Shown here piece by piece: positions 24,031 through 41,386 of a stretch of DNA of 64,000 nt (the first letter of the stretch is position 1; every line of letters begins with the position of its first letter). The position numbers and the translations under genes are program-made. The notes under the pieces were generated by a model that saw nothing but the letters and a program-made list of their open reading frames with translations, was not told the DNA's origin and did no database searches. Origin of the DNA: Rhizophagus irregularis (lineage: Eukaryota; Glomeromycota; Glomeromycetes; Glomerales; Glomeraceae); assembly GCF_026210795.1 (NCBI RefSeq), contig NC_089454.1:434001-498000 (forward strand), in the 5' to 3' direction.

Positions 24031-25219
24031 ATGGGAAACTATCCATCTAAAAAAAAGCCCAATAATAAATCTCGAAAAAATTCGAACAAACCCGAAAGAC
24101 AAAATTCATTAGAATCTAATGAAGAGACGATTTCAAGAATATCAACAACAACTTATTTCATATCTGAAGAAGTTGAAACTGAAAGATTACAACAATATCA
24201 TTATTTGATAAAACATCTTTTCGATGGTAATTTTCTTTCTCCAATACATGAATTATTAAATTCTGCGCCATGCAAAGTGTTGGATCTTGGGTAAAAGAAA
24301 TATTTTAAATTATTATCATTCTTTTCTTTCCTTGAAAAATACTAACACATTTTCGAAAAGATGCGGTCCCGGAACTTGGGTATTGGATATGGGATCAACT
24401 TATTATAATAATAAAAAATCAGTATTCGTTGGAATCGATATTAGTCCAACATTTCCAAATCAAATAAAGCCAGGTTATTGTTTTGAAAAAATTTGAAATT
24501 AAAAAATTTTCATCATGAAATTATGAATAATTTTTTTTTTTATATTATTTCCAGCAAATACTCAATTCATTCAAGCAAATATATTGGATGGGCTCCCTTT
24601 CGAAAATAATGAATTCGATTTTGTTTACATAAGAGCTTTAGGTTTATCTTTCTCTGAAACACAATGGTTAGAATTGGTATATAAAAATTTTCTTTAAAAT
24701 CCCATCCTAATTTCTTTATTAAGTTTCTTCATAAAGAAGTAAAAAATATTATATATATAATTAACATAATTAATTGCTTTACAGATTTTACCAGATATTT
24801 TAAGAGTCATAAAACCAGGCGGTTGGATTGAATTTAATGAACCAGGTCCAGATGCGAAAAATTATGGACCGTATTATAAAAAAATTGTTGATACACATAA
24901 TAAAGAAATGTCTATAGGTGATATTGATCCAAAAATCATTCTCAAATACAAAGAATGGCTCTTATCAAATTCAAAACTAACCAATGTTCAAGAAGAAGTT
25001 CGATATGTACCTATAGGTTCTTGGGATAAAAATAATAAACTAGGTGAAATATGTCAAGAAAATTTTAATACTTATTTAAAGAATATGGAATCTTGCATTT
25101 CCAATCATCTTAATATTAGTATAGAAGAATATGATCAATTATTAACGAAATTTTTTCAAGAATGTAATGAACTTAAAACTCAATTTCCTTTTTGTTGTAT
25201 TTACGCTCAAAAACTTTAA
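24031..25219 (+). CDS. SAM-dependent methyltransferase 1
   Basis: Four exons (24031-24290, 24361-24473, 24555-24676, 24785-25219) encode 309 residues. Motif I is 'VLDLGCGPGTWVLDM', split by intron 1. The acidic end of strand 2 is 'FVGIDISPTFP', followed by 'ANILDGLPFENNEFDFVY' and 'ILRVIKPGGWIEF'. This is a class I Rossmann methyltransferase of the methyltransf_25/11 kind; the substrate is unknown. The N-terminus 'MGNYPSKKK' fits an N-myristoylation signal (Gly2, Ser6, basic 7-9) followed by a basic Asn/Lys-rich tail, which hints at membrane attachment. It lies head-to-tail with a paralogue 405 bases downstream, and a third copy sits at 39.9 kb. Introns are 70-108 nt, GT-AG. Confidence 0.88.
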
Positions 25220-25623
25220 ATTTATGTGAAAAAGTAATTATTATTATTATTATGATTATAATTTTTTTTTATTTTTTACTTATATTTTTATTTTATTATT
25301 AATGTATCACCATTTCGTGTAAACCTTATCAACTTATTTTATTAAATGTAGTAACTTGCAGGATTTTTTATTGGAATCATGAATTTTTTTAGTGTGTTGA
25401 AAAGTCGCGCAAAATTGTTGTTTATTCCTTCAAAATGCCCAATCATTCATTTGCATACTTTTATTAAATAATAAATAATTTTGTAAAACAAGTGATTCTA
25501 CATTAATAGTAAGTTGCATTATTGTTTGTTAAAGATTACAAATCCAAAAAAAGTTTTCTTTTATATAAAATAAGTAAAATAAGTAAATCCAAAATTGTAA
25601 AATCTACAAGAAATAAACAGGAG

Positions 25624-26943
25624 ATGGATTCAAAATCTCATAATAAACATTTACATCCACTAGAAGTTACGGAAGAAAATGAGAGTACAGCAATTCTTGA
25701 TACATATAGATATGTAAATGGAAGAAGGTTTCACAATGTAACGGGTGTAGAATATTTCATGCCAAACGACGAACAGGTAAGTCTAAAATAATTTAAAAAA
25801 TTTACATTTTGAACTTGGTTCCCGTGATATCAAATAATATTATCATTCTTTTTAAAAGGAGATTTCAAGATTAGAAATGAGTTATTTACTTGTTAAATAT
25901 TTATGGCAAAATAACTTTTCTTCCCCGATTCATGAAAAATTAACAAATGAAAATATGCGTGTAATAGACATTGGGTATTTAAAAAGATTTCGTTGAGTTT
26001 CACTTTTAAGAAAGATCTTATATTGATCAATTATTTTATTCTAAAAGTTGTGGGACAGGAAAATGGTCATTAGAAATGGCTGAAATGTATCCAAAAGTAA
26101 CATTTATTGGAATAGATATTTCCCCAGTATTTCCTACCGAAACTAAATTTTCAAATGTTACTTTCTTTCTTGCAAATGTTCTTGATGGTCTCCCATTTGA
26201 AAAAAATACTTTTGATTTTGTTTTTCAAAGATTTTTGACATCGTCTTATACTAACAAACAATGGGAAAAAGTAATAAATGAATTAATTAGAATTTTAAAA
26301 CCGGGAGGATACCTTGAACTTATGGTAAAAAATTCTTTTGTAATTTATTAATTAGTTTTTTTTATTGATATTTTTTTCTTTTATCAGGAAAAAGATAATA
26401 ATTGGATTTCAATTGGGCCATCATCTAAAATACTACAAGAATCATGTAAGATAATTTACAATAATAATATGCATGTATATATGCGTATTATACATGTATG
26501 TAATTTCCTAACCATTTTTTTTTTTCTTTTTAGTTTTAAAACTACTCGGAGAAAAAGATATAAATCCATCAATGAATCTTAAAATTGAACAATTATTAAA
26601 AGATTCCAATCAACTTATAGATATCAATATTGAAACAAAGGATATTCTATTAGGAAGTCCGGGAGGTAGATTTGGTGAATTGACGTTAAAAAATCAATTA
26701 GAAGCGTTCGATCATATGATACCTTATTTATCTTCTTATATGGAATTGTCTATTAAAGAATTTAAGAATAAATATTTAGATACAATTCCAATGGAAGTTA
26801 ATAAATATAAAACTTGTATTAAATGCTACAGGTTAGCGATATAAAATATTTTATAAATATATATTATATTTTTTTTTTAAATATGTACCGTATATACTAA
26901 TTTTAAAATTATTATTCTTAGACATTGGGGAAGAAAGATTTAA
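25624..26943 (+). CDS. SAM-dependent methyltransferase 2
   Basis: Six exons (25624-25776, 25859-25974, 26048-26324, 26388-26445, 26534-26831, 26922-26943) give 307 residues. Motif I 'VIDIGCGTGKWSLEM' is split by an intron at the same Gly codon as in methyltransferase 1. Then come 'FIGIDISPVFP', 'ANVLDGLPFEKNTFDFVF' and 'IRILKPGGYLEL'. The C-terminal block 'GSPGGRFGELTLKNQLEAFD' corresponds to 'KNNKLGEICQENFNTY' of copy 1. The start at 25624 follows from alignment with the paralogues and, unlike them, gives 'MDSKSH', with no myristoylation glycine. The last exon adds only 'HWGRKI', ending in a stop at 26941-26943. The upstream frame from 25522 lacks an ATG and is leader sequence. Confidence 0.86.
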
Positions 26944-27006
26944 ATGGTTTAATATATATTTTTTTACGTATTTATATCGTTAATAGAAAATTTAGATCGT
27001 CAATTA

Positions 27007-27197
27007 CACAGTGAAATTCGATATAATGGAACCATCCATTCCATTAGTAAAATTTGTCAAAAATCCGTTATATCGAGAAATCCGTTATATCAAGGGTAAA
27101 TTAATTATAGATTATAATAATCCGTTCCAGACCACAATTCCGATATATCAAGACTTTACTTATGTATCAAGGTTCCGGTATATCGAATTTCACTGTG
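27007..27197. mobile_element. TA-flanked MITE, pogo/Tc1-mariner type
   Basis: Inverted ends 27007-27033 and 27171-27197 (CACAGTGAAATTCGATATA) match at all but two positions and are flanked by TA. The interior repeats CCGTTATATC several times. The CAGTG...GATATA end type resembles pogo/Fot1-like elements. The 71-codon frame across it is an artefact. Confidence 0.65.
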
Positions 27198-27726
27198 TAT
27201 GTCGTCGTTTATTAGAAAGTCTATAAAATTCTGGTTAAACTGGTTAAATAATAAAATAGGATGACATCAAGCGCGTATTTAAGTGTTTAGTGACAAATCC
27301 GAGCAAATCCCTTTGAATTTTTCGTGTCCTATTATAATATAACATGCTGTAAAGATTCTGTAGCCAATTGTTGAAAATGAATTGGTAATAATAAATATAA
27401 AATAATAATGATTTATTATTTATTAAAAAAATAAAATAAAAATAATACTTTAAAAATTAACCGTAAATCATTAGACTACATTTTGTTAAAATATTCTCTT
27501 TTAATACTAATTTTATAACTATAAATTTTAATGAACTTACAAACTTTGGCAGTTAAATTCACGTACTTGGATTTTTTTAACTATATTATTTTCATATGAT
27601 TTGGAATTCAAAATATTCCTTATTTATGTAAGTATTATAAAACTATTATACAAAAAAAAAATTAGAAAAAATATACATATATCAAACAATTGGTCAGATA
27701 AAGGTTTGTATACGAAAGTTTGATCT
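27198..27726. other. Intergenic between convergent genes
   Basis: AT-rich, no gene. It presumably holds the 3' end of the minus-strand ML-domain gene. Confidence 0.4.
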
Positions 27727-28578
27727 TTAGGGTGGTGTACCTCCGTCTCCACCATCTGGACCACCTGGACCACCTGGACCTCCTGGACCTCCTGGACCTC
27801 CTGGACCTCCTTTACCTTTACCTTTACCTGCTGGACCTCCGTCTGGACCTCCATCTGGACCTCCATCTGGACCTTTAGGACCTTTAGGACCTTTAGCTGG
27901 TGCTCCTCCATCATCTGGACCTGGACCTTTTCCACCTGGGCCTCCATCATCTGGACCTGGACCTTTTCCACCTGGGCCTCCATCATCTGGACCTGGACCT
28001 TTTCCACCTGGACCTCCATCATCTGGACCTGGACCACCTGGACCTCCATCATTTGGACCTGGACCTTTTCCACCTGGACCTCCATCATCTGGACCTGGAC
28101 CTTTTCCACCTGGTGCTTTAGCCGCCCCAGTGACAGGACCAGAGGAACAGGCTATCTCTTTGCCAGTACCATCCACAATTGAATATTCAAGAGTGTATGT
28201 GTCAGGAACATCATCTGGTATTGTCACAAGAGTTTCGATTTCAACTGTACTTCCAGCTGCTATTGGACATTTAATTCCTTCGATAGTACAAACTTCTTGC
28301 GCCTTGGGGAAACCATCTATAGATTTACCACCATCAGGAGTAGCATCGACAGCAAATTTACCACTTTCAAAGTTGGCTGGTACAGTGAAGGAAATTTTAG
28401 CAGTCGCGGTTTTCCCAGCTACAGGAGGGTCAGGGTCAATTGATGCTGCAGTAAATTGTGGAGATCCTGAAGGACATGCAGCAAAGGCAATAGCTCTTTT
28501 ACGAAGTGGGATGTTAACAGCATTAACAATTGAGAGCGTAGTCAATAAAATGACTAAAAAATTTAAAATTCGTTTCAT
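27727..28578 (-). CDS. Secreted ML-domain lipid-binding protein with Gly/Pro repeat tail
   Basis: Single exon, 283 residues. Residues 1-20 form a signal peptide and 'LRKR' at 25-28 is a Kex2-type site. Residues about 29-150 resemble the MD-2-related lipid-recognition fold of fungal phosphatidylglycerol/phosphatidylinositol transfer proteins: cysteines at 'ACPSG', 'EVCTIEGIKCPI' and 'IACSSG', and the strands 'TATAKISFTVP' and 'DTYTLEYSIVDGTG'. The remaining 130 residues are a low-complexity tail of GGKGPGPDDGGP repeats followed by GPKGPKGP, GGPDGG and GGPGGP runs. Known fungal relatives usually end after the ML domain, so the tail roughly doubles the protein. It is probably extracellular, and the tail may be extended or collagen-like. 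A TATA box lies 58 bases upstream of the start. Confidence 0.82.
   Translation of the reverse strand: MKRILNFLVILLTTLSIVNAVNIPLRKRAIAFAACPSGSPQFTAASIDPDPPVAGKTATAKISFTVPANFESGKFAVDATPDGGKSIDGFPKAQEVCTIEGIKCPIAAGSTVEIETLVTIPDDVPDTYTLEYSIVDGTGKEIACSSGPVTGAAKAPGGKGPGPDDGGPGGKGPGPNDGGPGGPGPDDGGPGGKGPGPDDGGPGGKGPGPDDGGPGGKGPGPDDGGAPAKGPKGPKGPDGGPDGGPDGGPAGKGKGKGGPGGPGGPGGPGGPGGPDGGDGGTPP
27899..28112. repeat. 36-bp coding minisatellite
   Basis: About six copies of a 36-bp unit encode GGKGPGPDDGGP in the ML gene; one copy is shortened. The repeat keeps several other frames open on both strands, giving spurious open frames. Confidence 0.85.
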
Positions 28579-30406
28579 GGTAATTAATGATAAACTGCGT
28601 AAGATAATTTTTCAGAGTAGACTGGAAATTCTTGCCTTTTTATAAGTAAAAAAGAGAGCCAAGTTATCTAGATTCCCTTAAAATGTTATTTCTATTTCTG
28701 GTTAAAAAACGCCTTTTAGAATAGACAAAAATTTAATATTGAACTTAAACATTTAAACGCCAAGAATTATAGTGAATGTTTTTTTTTATATCAAAAATAG
28801 ATAAAATATACTGAATTCAAGTGATTACAGATAAATTTAATGAATGATGCAAGAAGCTGTTTCATCGACATTGTGAAACCATCTATTTTTATACATATAT
28901 TATATATATGTATATCATGACACCGTATTCTTTCCCACACTATTACTAATATTATTTAGAATATTCTATTGAATTTTATTAAGTAGCACTTCGTGTGACA
29001 AGTTTCAAGATGCTAAAAAGTAAGAATCGTATCTTCGATTGAAAGTTGATTTGTACGCAAGTAACATTTTTTGACGCCCTTATGATACTTTTATAAAAAT
29101 GTGCATTTATGATATCATATGCGCGTAATCGTATTATCAATAACAATTATTGTTAATTTTCAAAATTTTTTTATCATCATTCAATTGTCATTTCCTATTT
29201 CTTTAAGAAATAACAATTCTATGAGATAAACCCAACAAGCTAATTAAAAATAAATAAATAAATAAAAATAAAAAATTTAATTGTCATTTACCAGTATATA
29301 AATTACTCTATTTAATAGAGTGTATTTCCCTTTTTAATTTCTTACCTTCACAATCAAAAGCACTTGATATTTGTCATAAATTTATAAATAATTTCAGATT
29401 AAAATAAGGAATTATGCCCTAAAATATCATCATTATTAAATCTTTGTTTTAATATTATTTTGATGTACAAGTTTATTGTATGTATGCTAATAAAGAATGA
29501 AATTATTTTAATTAATAAAATTGTAAGATTAAAAAAAAAAGATCAGAATCTCTGTGACCTTACCTACTACAATTAGGTCTATTGAAATTTTCCCCCAAAC
29601 AAGTATGTGATGCAAACTCCATAACTAACAATTACTTACTTATTCATTATCCGTTTCTAATTTAGGATTCCTTAAAAATTTGTAAGATATTCATGTTGTA
29701 TTTATTTATTAAATAAATTTATACTTTTTAATCAAAATATTTTATTTTTATCCAACACTTAAATCTTATATTCTTTGAACGGATAATCGAATGATGTTTT
29801 TGAAACCGATCGGTTTAAATCATTATATTTATAGCTATTGATTATCAACTTCAATCTATCACGTGGTATAACCTTACATATAAAAGTTCACATGTGCATC
29901 CAAATGTTACGTAACCCTTTTTTTTTCAGGAATTCTTTTTTTTCTTCTTATACACCGCCTTTAGATTCTGGTAGGGTCTATTGGCACTTTTATTTTTTGT
30001 CCGACATAAAGTGGTCTTAGGACGACGTGGTTGTTCAGTTTATACTTGTACTATCTCAAACTTTTGTATAGTTTTCATGGTCATTACTGACAGTGTTTTT
30101 AAAAAAGAAAATGTTTACGTAACCTTTTTGAAAGTGATCAATTGGTTGCTAATACAAAACGGGTATTCCGGTTGGCGAACTAGTAATTAAACCTTTTAAA
30201 GTAATTCTGTATAGCTATAATAATTAATTAGCAAATATACAAATATACAGGCTATTTTTATTTCGCGATCTGGATTTAAATTAACCCAATTGTCTTCTGT
30301 ATGTCGAATGTACTACAATAAATTCGAAATTGTAACAAAAGCAAATATCCCCATAAAAAAAAATATTCATCTTGCATATTGCATATTGCATTGAATTTTG
30401 GTTGTG
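28579..30406. other. 1.8-kb intergenic region with ML-gene TATA box
   Basis: The minus-strand TATA sequence (28637-28644) belongs to the ML gene. The rest is AT-rich, with a TATATA-type palindrome near 28892-28916 and an AAATA repeat near 29245. Two frames at 29838-30190 have no motif. Confidence 0.45.
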
Positions 30407-36558
<6,152 letters not shown>

Positions 36559-36582
36559 TAGTTACAATTATTAAAAAGCATC

Positions 36583-37762
36583 TTAATGATATTTCTCTTC
36601 GTTTAATATTTGTTTAAAATATTTAATTGTATTATTTAATCCTAATAAAACTCCTTCATCTTTTCCAATACCTTCTCTAAAAAATGAATGAGCAAAATCT
36701 ATCACCTTTAAATCTGTTATTTTGTATGTGTCTTCATAATCCGAATCAGTGTCGTCTTCTTCCTCTTCAATTTCTTCTTCTTTCTCTTCCTCCTCCCCCT
36801 CCTCCTCTTCAATATCTTCTTCAATTTCTTCTTCGGCATAACCATTATTATATATTTTAGTTTCATGATTTTGTTCTTGTTCTTTATTTAAAGCTTCAGC
36901 AAATGTATCAGGATCTCCTTCGTAAACAAAAAATAAAGAAGCACCGATTAATCTTATTTCTTGTTTTTCTAAAACTCTTAAAGAAGATTCAAGATCATTA
37001 ATAAAACGTTCAATAACTATTCGACGATGATCTATTGGTATTTCTGAAGTGAAAAATTCTGCTAAGTCTGACACAATTGATTTAGTAGTAGTTTTACGAC
37101 CATCTTCTTTCGTAAAGTTGAAAAAACTATCACTTGATTTTCGGTAAACCTGTATTATTATACTTTTAGAAATAAGATCTATATATTTTTTTATATGTAT
37201 ATTTATACAATCATTCCATACCTGAAAAGCCACTATTCTAATACCCAAAGAACTTGATGTGCTTTCTAGAGATTTTTTAGTCATTCTTTGACGTTTAGCT
37301 TCATCAGCATCTTCGCCCCATAATTGAGTTCCTAATTTCAAATCCATTATACACGGTTTTTTAAATTTATATATAAGATTCTCTATACAAATGGCTTGTA
37401 TAATCAAATAAAAAAGTTAAGAAAATTATAATTTTTGGAAAAAAAAAATAAATTTCAACAATAAAAAGGATATCATCAACTTCAGTAACATTAGCTTGTT
37501 GTGAAGAAATTTCTTCTCTGACATTTTGAGCGATCGTTTCAAGATTATTAGATTCTGACTGTACACCTTGTAATTGCAAACTACCATAATATTTTGGTAT
37601 CCATTCGGCAAAATCGGGATATAATACACTATTTTCATAAAAAATTTTTTCAATAGAATTACAAGGTTTGACTATTAGAAAACCATCGTTTACCGATAAT
37701 AATCTATCATGTCCACCAATTTGGCGGTCAAATTTTTGAAAAGTCGCTTCTTGGGATGACAT
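36583..37762 (-). CDS. Inositol polyphosphate multikinase (IPMK/Arg82-like)
   Basis: Three exons (37474-37762, 37222-37397, 36583-37149) encode 343 residues. Family marks are the N-terminal 'QIGGHDRLLSVNDGFLIVKP', the inositol-binding 'PCIMDLKLGTQLW' (P-x3-D-x-K-x-G), 'SLGIRIVAFQVYRKSS', and the C-terminal 'LKVIDFAHSF' with the metal-binding Asp. The enzyme phosphorylates inositol tris- and tetrakisphosphates to InsP5, in nucleus and cytosol. An acidic Glu/Asp-rich insertion of about 50 residues precedes 'YKITDLKVIDFAH', as in many fungal relatives. Intron 1 (37398-37473) has no usable GT-AG pair in frame but fits a U12-type AT-AC intron exactly, restoring 'EVDEAICIENLIYKFKKP'. Intron 2 is a normal 72-nt GT-AG intron. 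Confidence 0.9.
37398..37473 (-). other. U12-type AT-AC intron in the multikinase gene
   Basis: On the minus strand the intron begins ATATCCTTTTT directly after GTTGATG and ends TTATAC before AAGCC. A branch-like TTCTTAAC (37416-37423) lies 18 bases before the 3' end. Donor, branch site and spacing match the minor-spliceosome consensus (ATATCCTT; TTCCTTAAC). Removing these 76 bases joins G+AA in frame. Confidence 0.82.
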
Positions 37763-38673
37763 ATTTTTGGTTAACTCTATTAATTATTGAGTAGTACCTC
37801 AGAACTTTTTATCCTTTTTATAGAGTATATGCAAAATAAAGTAATTGCATAAAGTGCAAATCCGGCTAAGAACGGAAACATAAAACAATTATTTATGTTG
37901 CACGATGTGCAGGCATTCATTTTAATTAACGTGTATTAATATTGGCAGTCATTATATGAATCAATAAACTTTAATGGACAACCTATTGTTTTTTAATATC
38001 ATATTATTTATTCATAACAAATGCTTCCGAAAAAATTTATATTCTTAATATAGCAATAAAGAATCGCTTCCACCTGATTTGGTATCAATCATTTTTACAA
38101 TCTATAATTTACAATCTATGAACATTTAAATCAGGAAAACTGGCAGAAGAGAGTAAGCAATGGTGAAAGAGGGAGAGTTAAAAGAAAAGTTACTGCGAAA
38201 ATTTCTAGTAGGTCGATAAAATTTTTCATAAATATTGCTTATGTAGAGACTTCTTGTGTGTAGGAACTACTTCTAATTTCTTGATGGCATTATCTAAAAG
38301 TGAAAAAGAGTAGATCTGTTAGAATAAGGGATGTTATTGTGTAAATATCATCGGTCGTCTCCTTCATTGATTTTGACTTTGATGAAATTTGTTAAAACAA
38401 GCCAAAAAATATTTGAAACAAAAGATCTACAAAGGAAACACCGAAACTACCTTTTTTGAAGTTTTTTCCCACCTCTCAAAAAACCAAGCTAGATTAAGTA
38501 GTGTATGAAGTCCATGATTACCCAATAAGATTGTAAACTTGAAAGTATCGGCTTACAACGCGTATATCATATCACGCAAAATTCACGTGTTTAAAGTTTA
38601 AATCGGCCTATATATAAAAACGTTACTGTGCTTATTAAACTTTCTTTTTCGTTTCTTTCCAACTCTGTGAAAA
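37763..38673. promoter_or_regulatory. Divergent intergenic region with TATA box
   Basis: 911 bases separate the starts of the multikinase (minus) and the channel gene (plus). TATATATAAAAA at 38609-38620 lies 54 bases before ATG 38674 and fits the channel gene promoter. No other motif is evident. Confidence 0.45.
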
Positions 38674-39584
38674 ATGTCGAAAGAACAATCTTTATCAGAA
38701 ATAACTTCGGAAATAATTTTAAGTTCACCAAGAATTGTTTGGAATGAAACATATTTTCCTTTTGAAATTCTAACCACACTACACGCAATATTTATAGCTT
38801 ATCGTTATAAAAATAATTTAAAAGAAGCAAAAGTACCATGGTTACAAGGATTATTTGCAGTATCAGTAATGGGTGTTGGAGGGAGTACATTAAGTAATAT
38901 CCTTATAGGAAAACCTCCAGGTTGGCTTACCTCAAATTCAACCATGACATTATATTGGTAAATAAAGTTTTTTTTTATTATTTTACGAAAAAGAGAACTC
39001 TCGAAATCAAAATTTAAAATATAATTCTATTTTTTTTATTTCATAGGACGACTTATTTATTAATGTCTTATTTTCCACAATTTTATTGGTTAATTGATAT
39101 GTTACCATCAAATTTACTTAATTTAATATTTGTAACAGCTGATGGAATGGTACGTGCAATAGCAATTTGTTCTTCAGGTGTAGATAATGTTAGATTTGGA
39201 TCATTTCATGGAATAGATAATAAATCAATGAATTCTAGTTGGGTAGCTATATTAATTTGCGGAAGTTTATGTGGTTGTGGTGGAGGTATTTTAGACTCCA
39301 CGTTTAGAATTTCTTCTCCAACTTGGACATTCTCAACACCAACAGCATTTATTAAACCAAGTTATGATATGAAAATTAGTTTTTTTATTGCTTTATTTTA
39401 TGCTTTAACTACTACTACTTCCTCTGATGAATATATTGATACAAGATTTACAATACCATTGTTTAGTATCAATCAAGGAAGAACTTTGGCCATTTTTGGT
39501 ATGATTATATTGAAGTTGGCTAAAATAATTGATTTTAAAAAGAAAATCCCGGAACAGGAAAAAGTTAAAATGAAAGAGAATTAG
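38674..39584 (+). CDS. TRIC-like intracellular cation channel
   Basis: Two exons (38674-38957, 39047-39584; 89-nt intron) encode 273 residues with about seven hydrophobic segments. Two glycine-rich helix regions in the right order, 'GLFAVSVMGVGGSTLSNILI' followed by 'GKPPGW', and 'LICGSLCGCGGGILDSTFRI', together with 'IFVTADGMVRAIAICSSGVD', match the layout of trimeric intracellular cation channels (animal counterparts carry G-G-S-I-L-A-N-L-L-L-G-E-P-P and a basic K-E-V-x-R motif, here D-G-M-V-R). In animals these channels sit in ER/SR membranes and carry K+ as counter-ion for Ca2+ release. The C-terminus is basic and charged (KKKIPEQEKVKMKEN), facing the cytosol by analogy. The family is known but little studied in fungi. 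Confidence 0.75.
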
Positions 39585-39924
39585 ATTGGTCTAGAAATAT
39601 TTTTGTCCAATAGGTGTGATTTATCAAATTTTTTCTATAATAAATATCTTTTGTTTCGTCCTTTTACATATTTGCCTAATAAATTTATGTTATAATGACC
39701 GATTGTGTAACGTATAGCGGCGTGATCCATAGCTGCATAATAACTATCATATGATAAGGAACAAATAAAACAAAATAAATGTTAAGCATAATTTGTCATA
39801 ACTTATCAGCTTATTTGGATGACAAAAATTAATTCCCCGTACATAATCACGCGTATTCATTTTTAATTTAAAATGTTCGAAAAAGGATTTAATAGTAAAA
39901 AAAAAAATTTTTCGAGTGAAAAAA
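39585..39924. other. Intergenic, no gene seen
   Basis: AT-rich spacer between the channel gene and methyltransferase 3. No clear TATA box; an A-run (39898-39908) precedes the next start. Confidence 0.4.
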
Positions 39925-41320
39925 ATGGGTGCAAAAATATCTAGAAAAGAATCAACTTGTAATGAAAAATCTGAAAGTCAAGAAAATATTAATCTTATAT
40001 TGGAACCAAATTTTGATTGGGCTACTGTAAAAGAAAAAAATAATGGTGATGATGATAACAATGATGATTTAAAGTCTGATTACGTAGTAAGTTATTTACT
40101 ATATGTATATTTTTCCTAGAAAAAAAAATAATTTTAATAACATTTAAAATTTTGTAAAAGTTTCCAAAGGAAATTGAAGAAGGTTATAGAGTACATTCAA
40201 CACATTTTGCACTTAAACATGTTTGTAATGGAAATTATAAAGTACCTTTAAAAGAACATCTCAAACCAGGTTCAAAAATATTGGTAACTATAATTTCATT
40301 AGAAATTCTTTTTATTTATGCATATATACATAATACAAAATTTCAATTAAAACAGGATGTAGGATGTGGTTCGGGATTATGGTGTGAAGAGATGGCTCGT
40401 GAATTTCCAGATGTAAATGTATATGGTATAGATTTAGTTGATTTTCCATCAAAAATTAAACCTTATAATTGTAAATTTTTTCTTGGAAATATTATATTTG
40501 GATTGCCATGGGTTGATAATACTTTTGATTACATCTGGTCAAGATGTTTATTCACTGATATTAAAAGTAAATATTGGCTACCTTTATTGTTAGAGATGTA
40601 TAGAGTATTAAAACCTAATGGTATTATAGAATTTCAAGGGGGTGATGGCTATGGTAAGTAATTTTTGTAAAAAGCTTTTGAAATATTTATAAAAATCTAT
40701 TATGAATTGTTACATTTATTTATTTGTTTATTTCTTTTTTTAAGCATTATCTGCTGGACCTTTATTGGAAAAAGTTCAATCCAATTGTTGTAAGTATATA
40801 ATTTATATATTTATAAAAATGTATATTATAACTTTTTAATAATTTCTCCATTATTTCCATAAAGTAAAGGCGGCATTAGAGTTACGAGATATAGATCTAA
40901 GAATTACTCGTAGATTTGGTGAAATTGTAAAATTAGCAGGATTCAAAGACATAAATGAGTCATATCAATCGATAGCTGTTGGAAGGTGAGTATTATTTTT
41001 TTTTTTTACTGAATAATTTTATGTCTTGTAAAATTTTCATATTAATTTACGAATATTTATTTAGATGGGGAGGTAAAATAGGAGAAATATGGGCATCGAA
41101 TTTAAAAGAGTCATATCTTACAATGCAACCTTGGTTATCTTCATATATGGGTATAAGTGAAGATGAATATAATCGTACTATTAAAGAAATTGTTGACAAA
41201 GAATTAGATACACATAAAACTTATATTAATCATCATATTACCTGGGCAACTAAAAAACCACATTATAAATATTATTGGATAACATATCTTTCAGCATTTA
41301 ATATCAATTTACATTATTAA
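39925..41320 (+). CDS. SAM-dependent methyltransferase 3
   Basis: Six exons (39925-40086, 40161-40283, 40356-40653, 40745-40789, 40865-40985, 41065-41320) give 334 residues. Motif I is 'ILDVGCGSGLWCEEM', then 'VYGIDLVDFP', 'GNIIFGLPWVDNTFDYIW', 'MYRVLKPNGIIEFQGGDGY' and 'RWGGKIGEIWASNLKESYL'. It belongs to the same family as the two copies at 24-27 kb but is more divergent. The start at 39925 is the first ATG and gives 'MGAKISRKE', which again fits an N-myristoylation signal (Gly2, Ser6, basic 7). A linker rich in Asp and Asn precedes the enzyme domain. The intron at the motif I Gly codon of copies 1 and 2 is replaced here by one three codons earlier. The 3' end converges on the MYND-like gene 66 bases away. 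Confidence 0.87.
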
Positions 41321-41386
41321 TAATATACAGTATAATTAAATATGTACAAATGAATTCAAACTAAATGTTTTTTTTTTTCATTCATT

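Noticed and set aside
27011-27226. 71-codon plus-strand frame downstream of methyltransferase 2
   Set aside because: It is a translation of the inverted-repeat element.
27624-28121. Open frames antisense to, or in another frame of, the ML-gene tail
   Set aside because: They are products of the 36-bp repeat, whose length is a multiple of three, and show only the translated repeat with no independent domain.
29838-30190. Overlapping plus-strand frames upstream of the ABC transporter
   Set aside because: No signal sequence, domain or splice connection to the transporter's first exon could be found.
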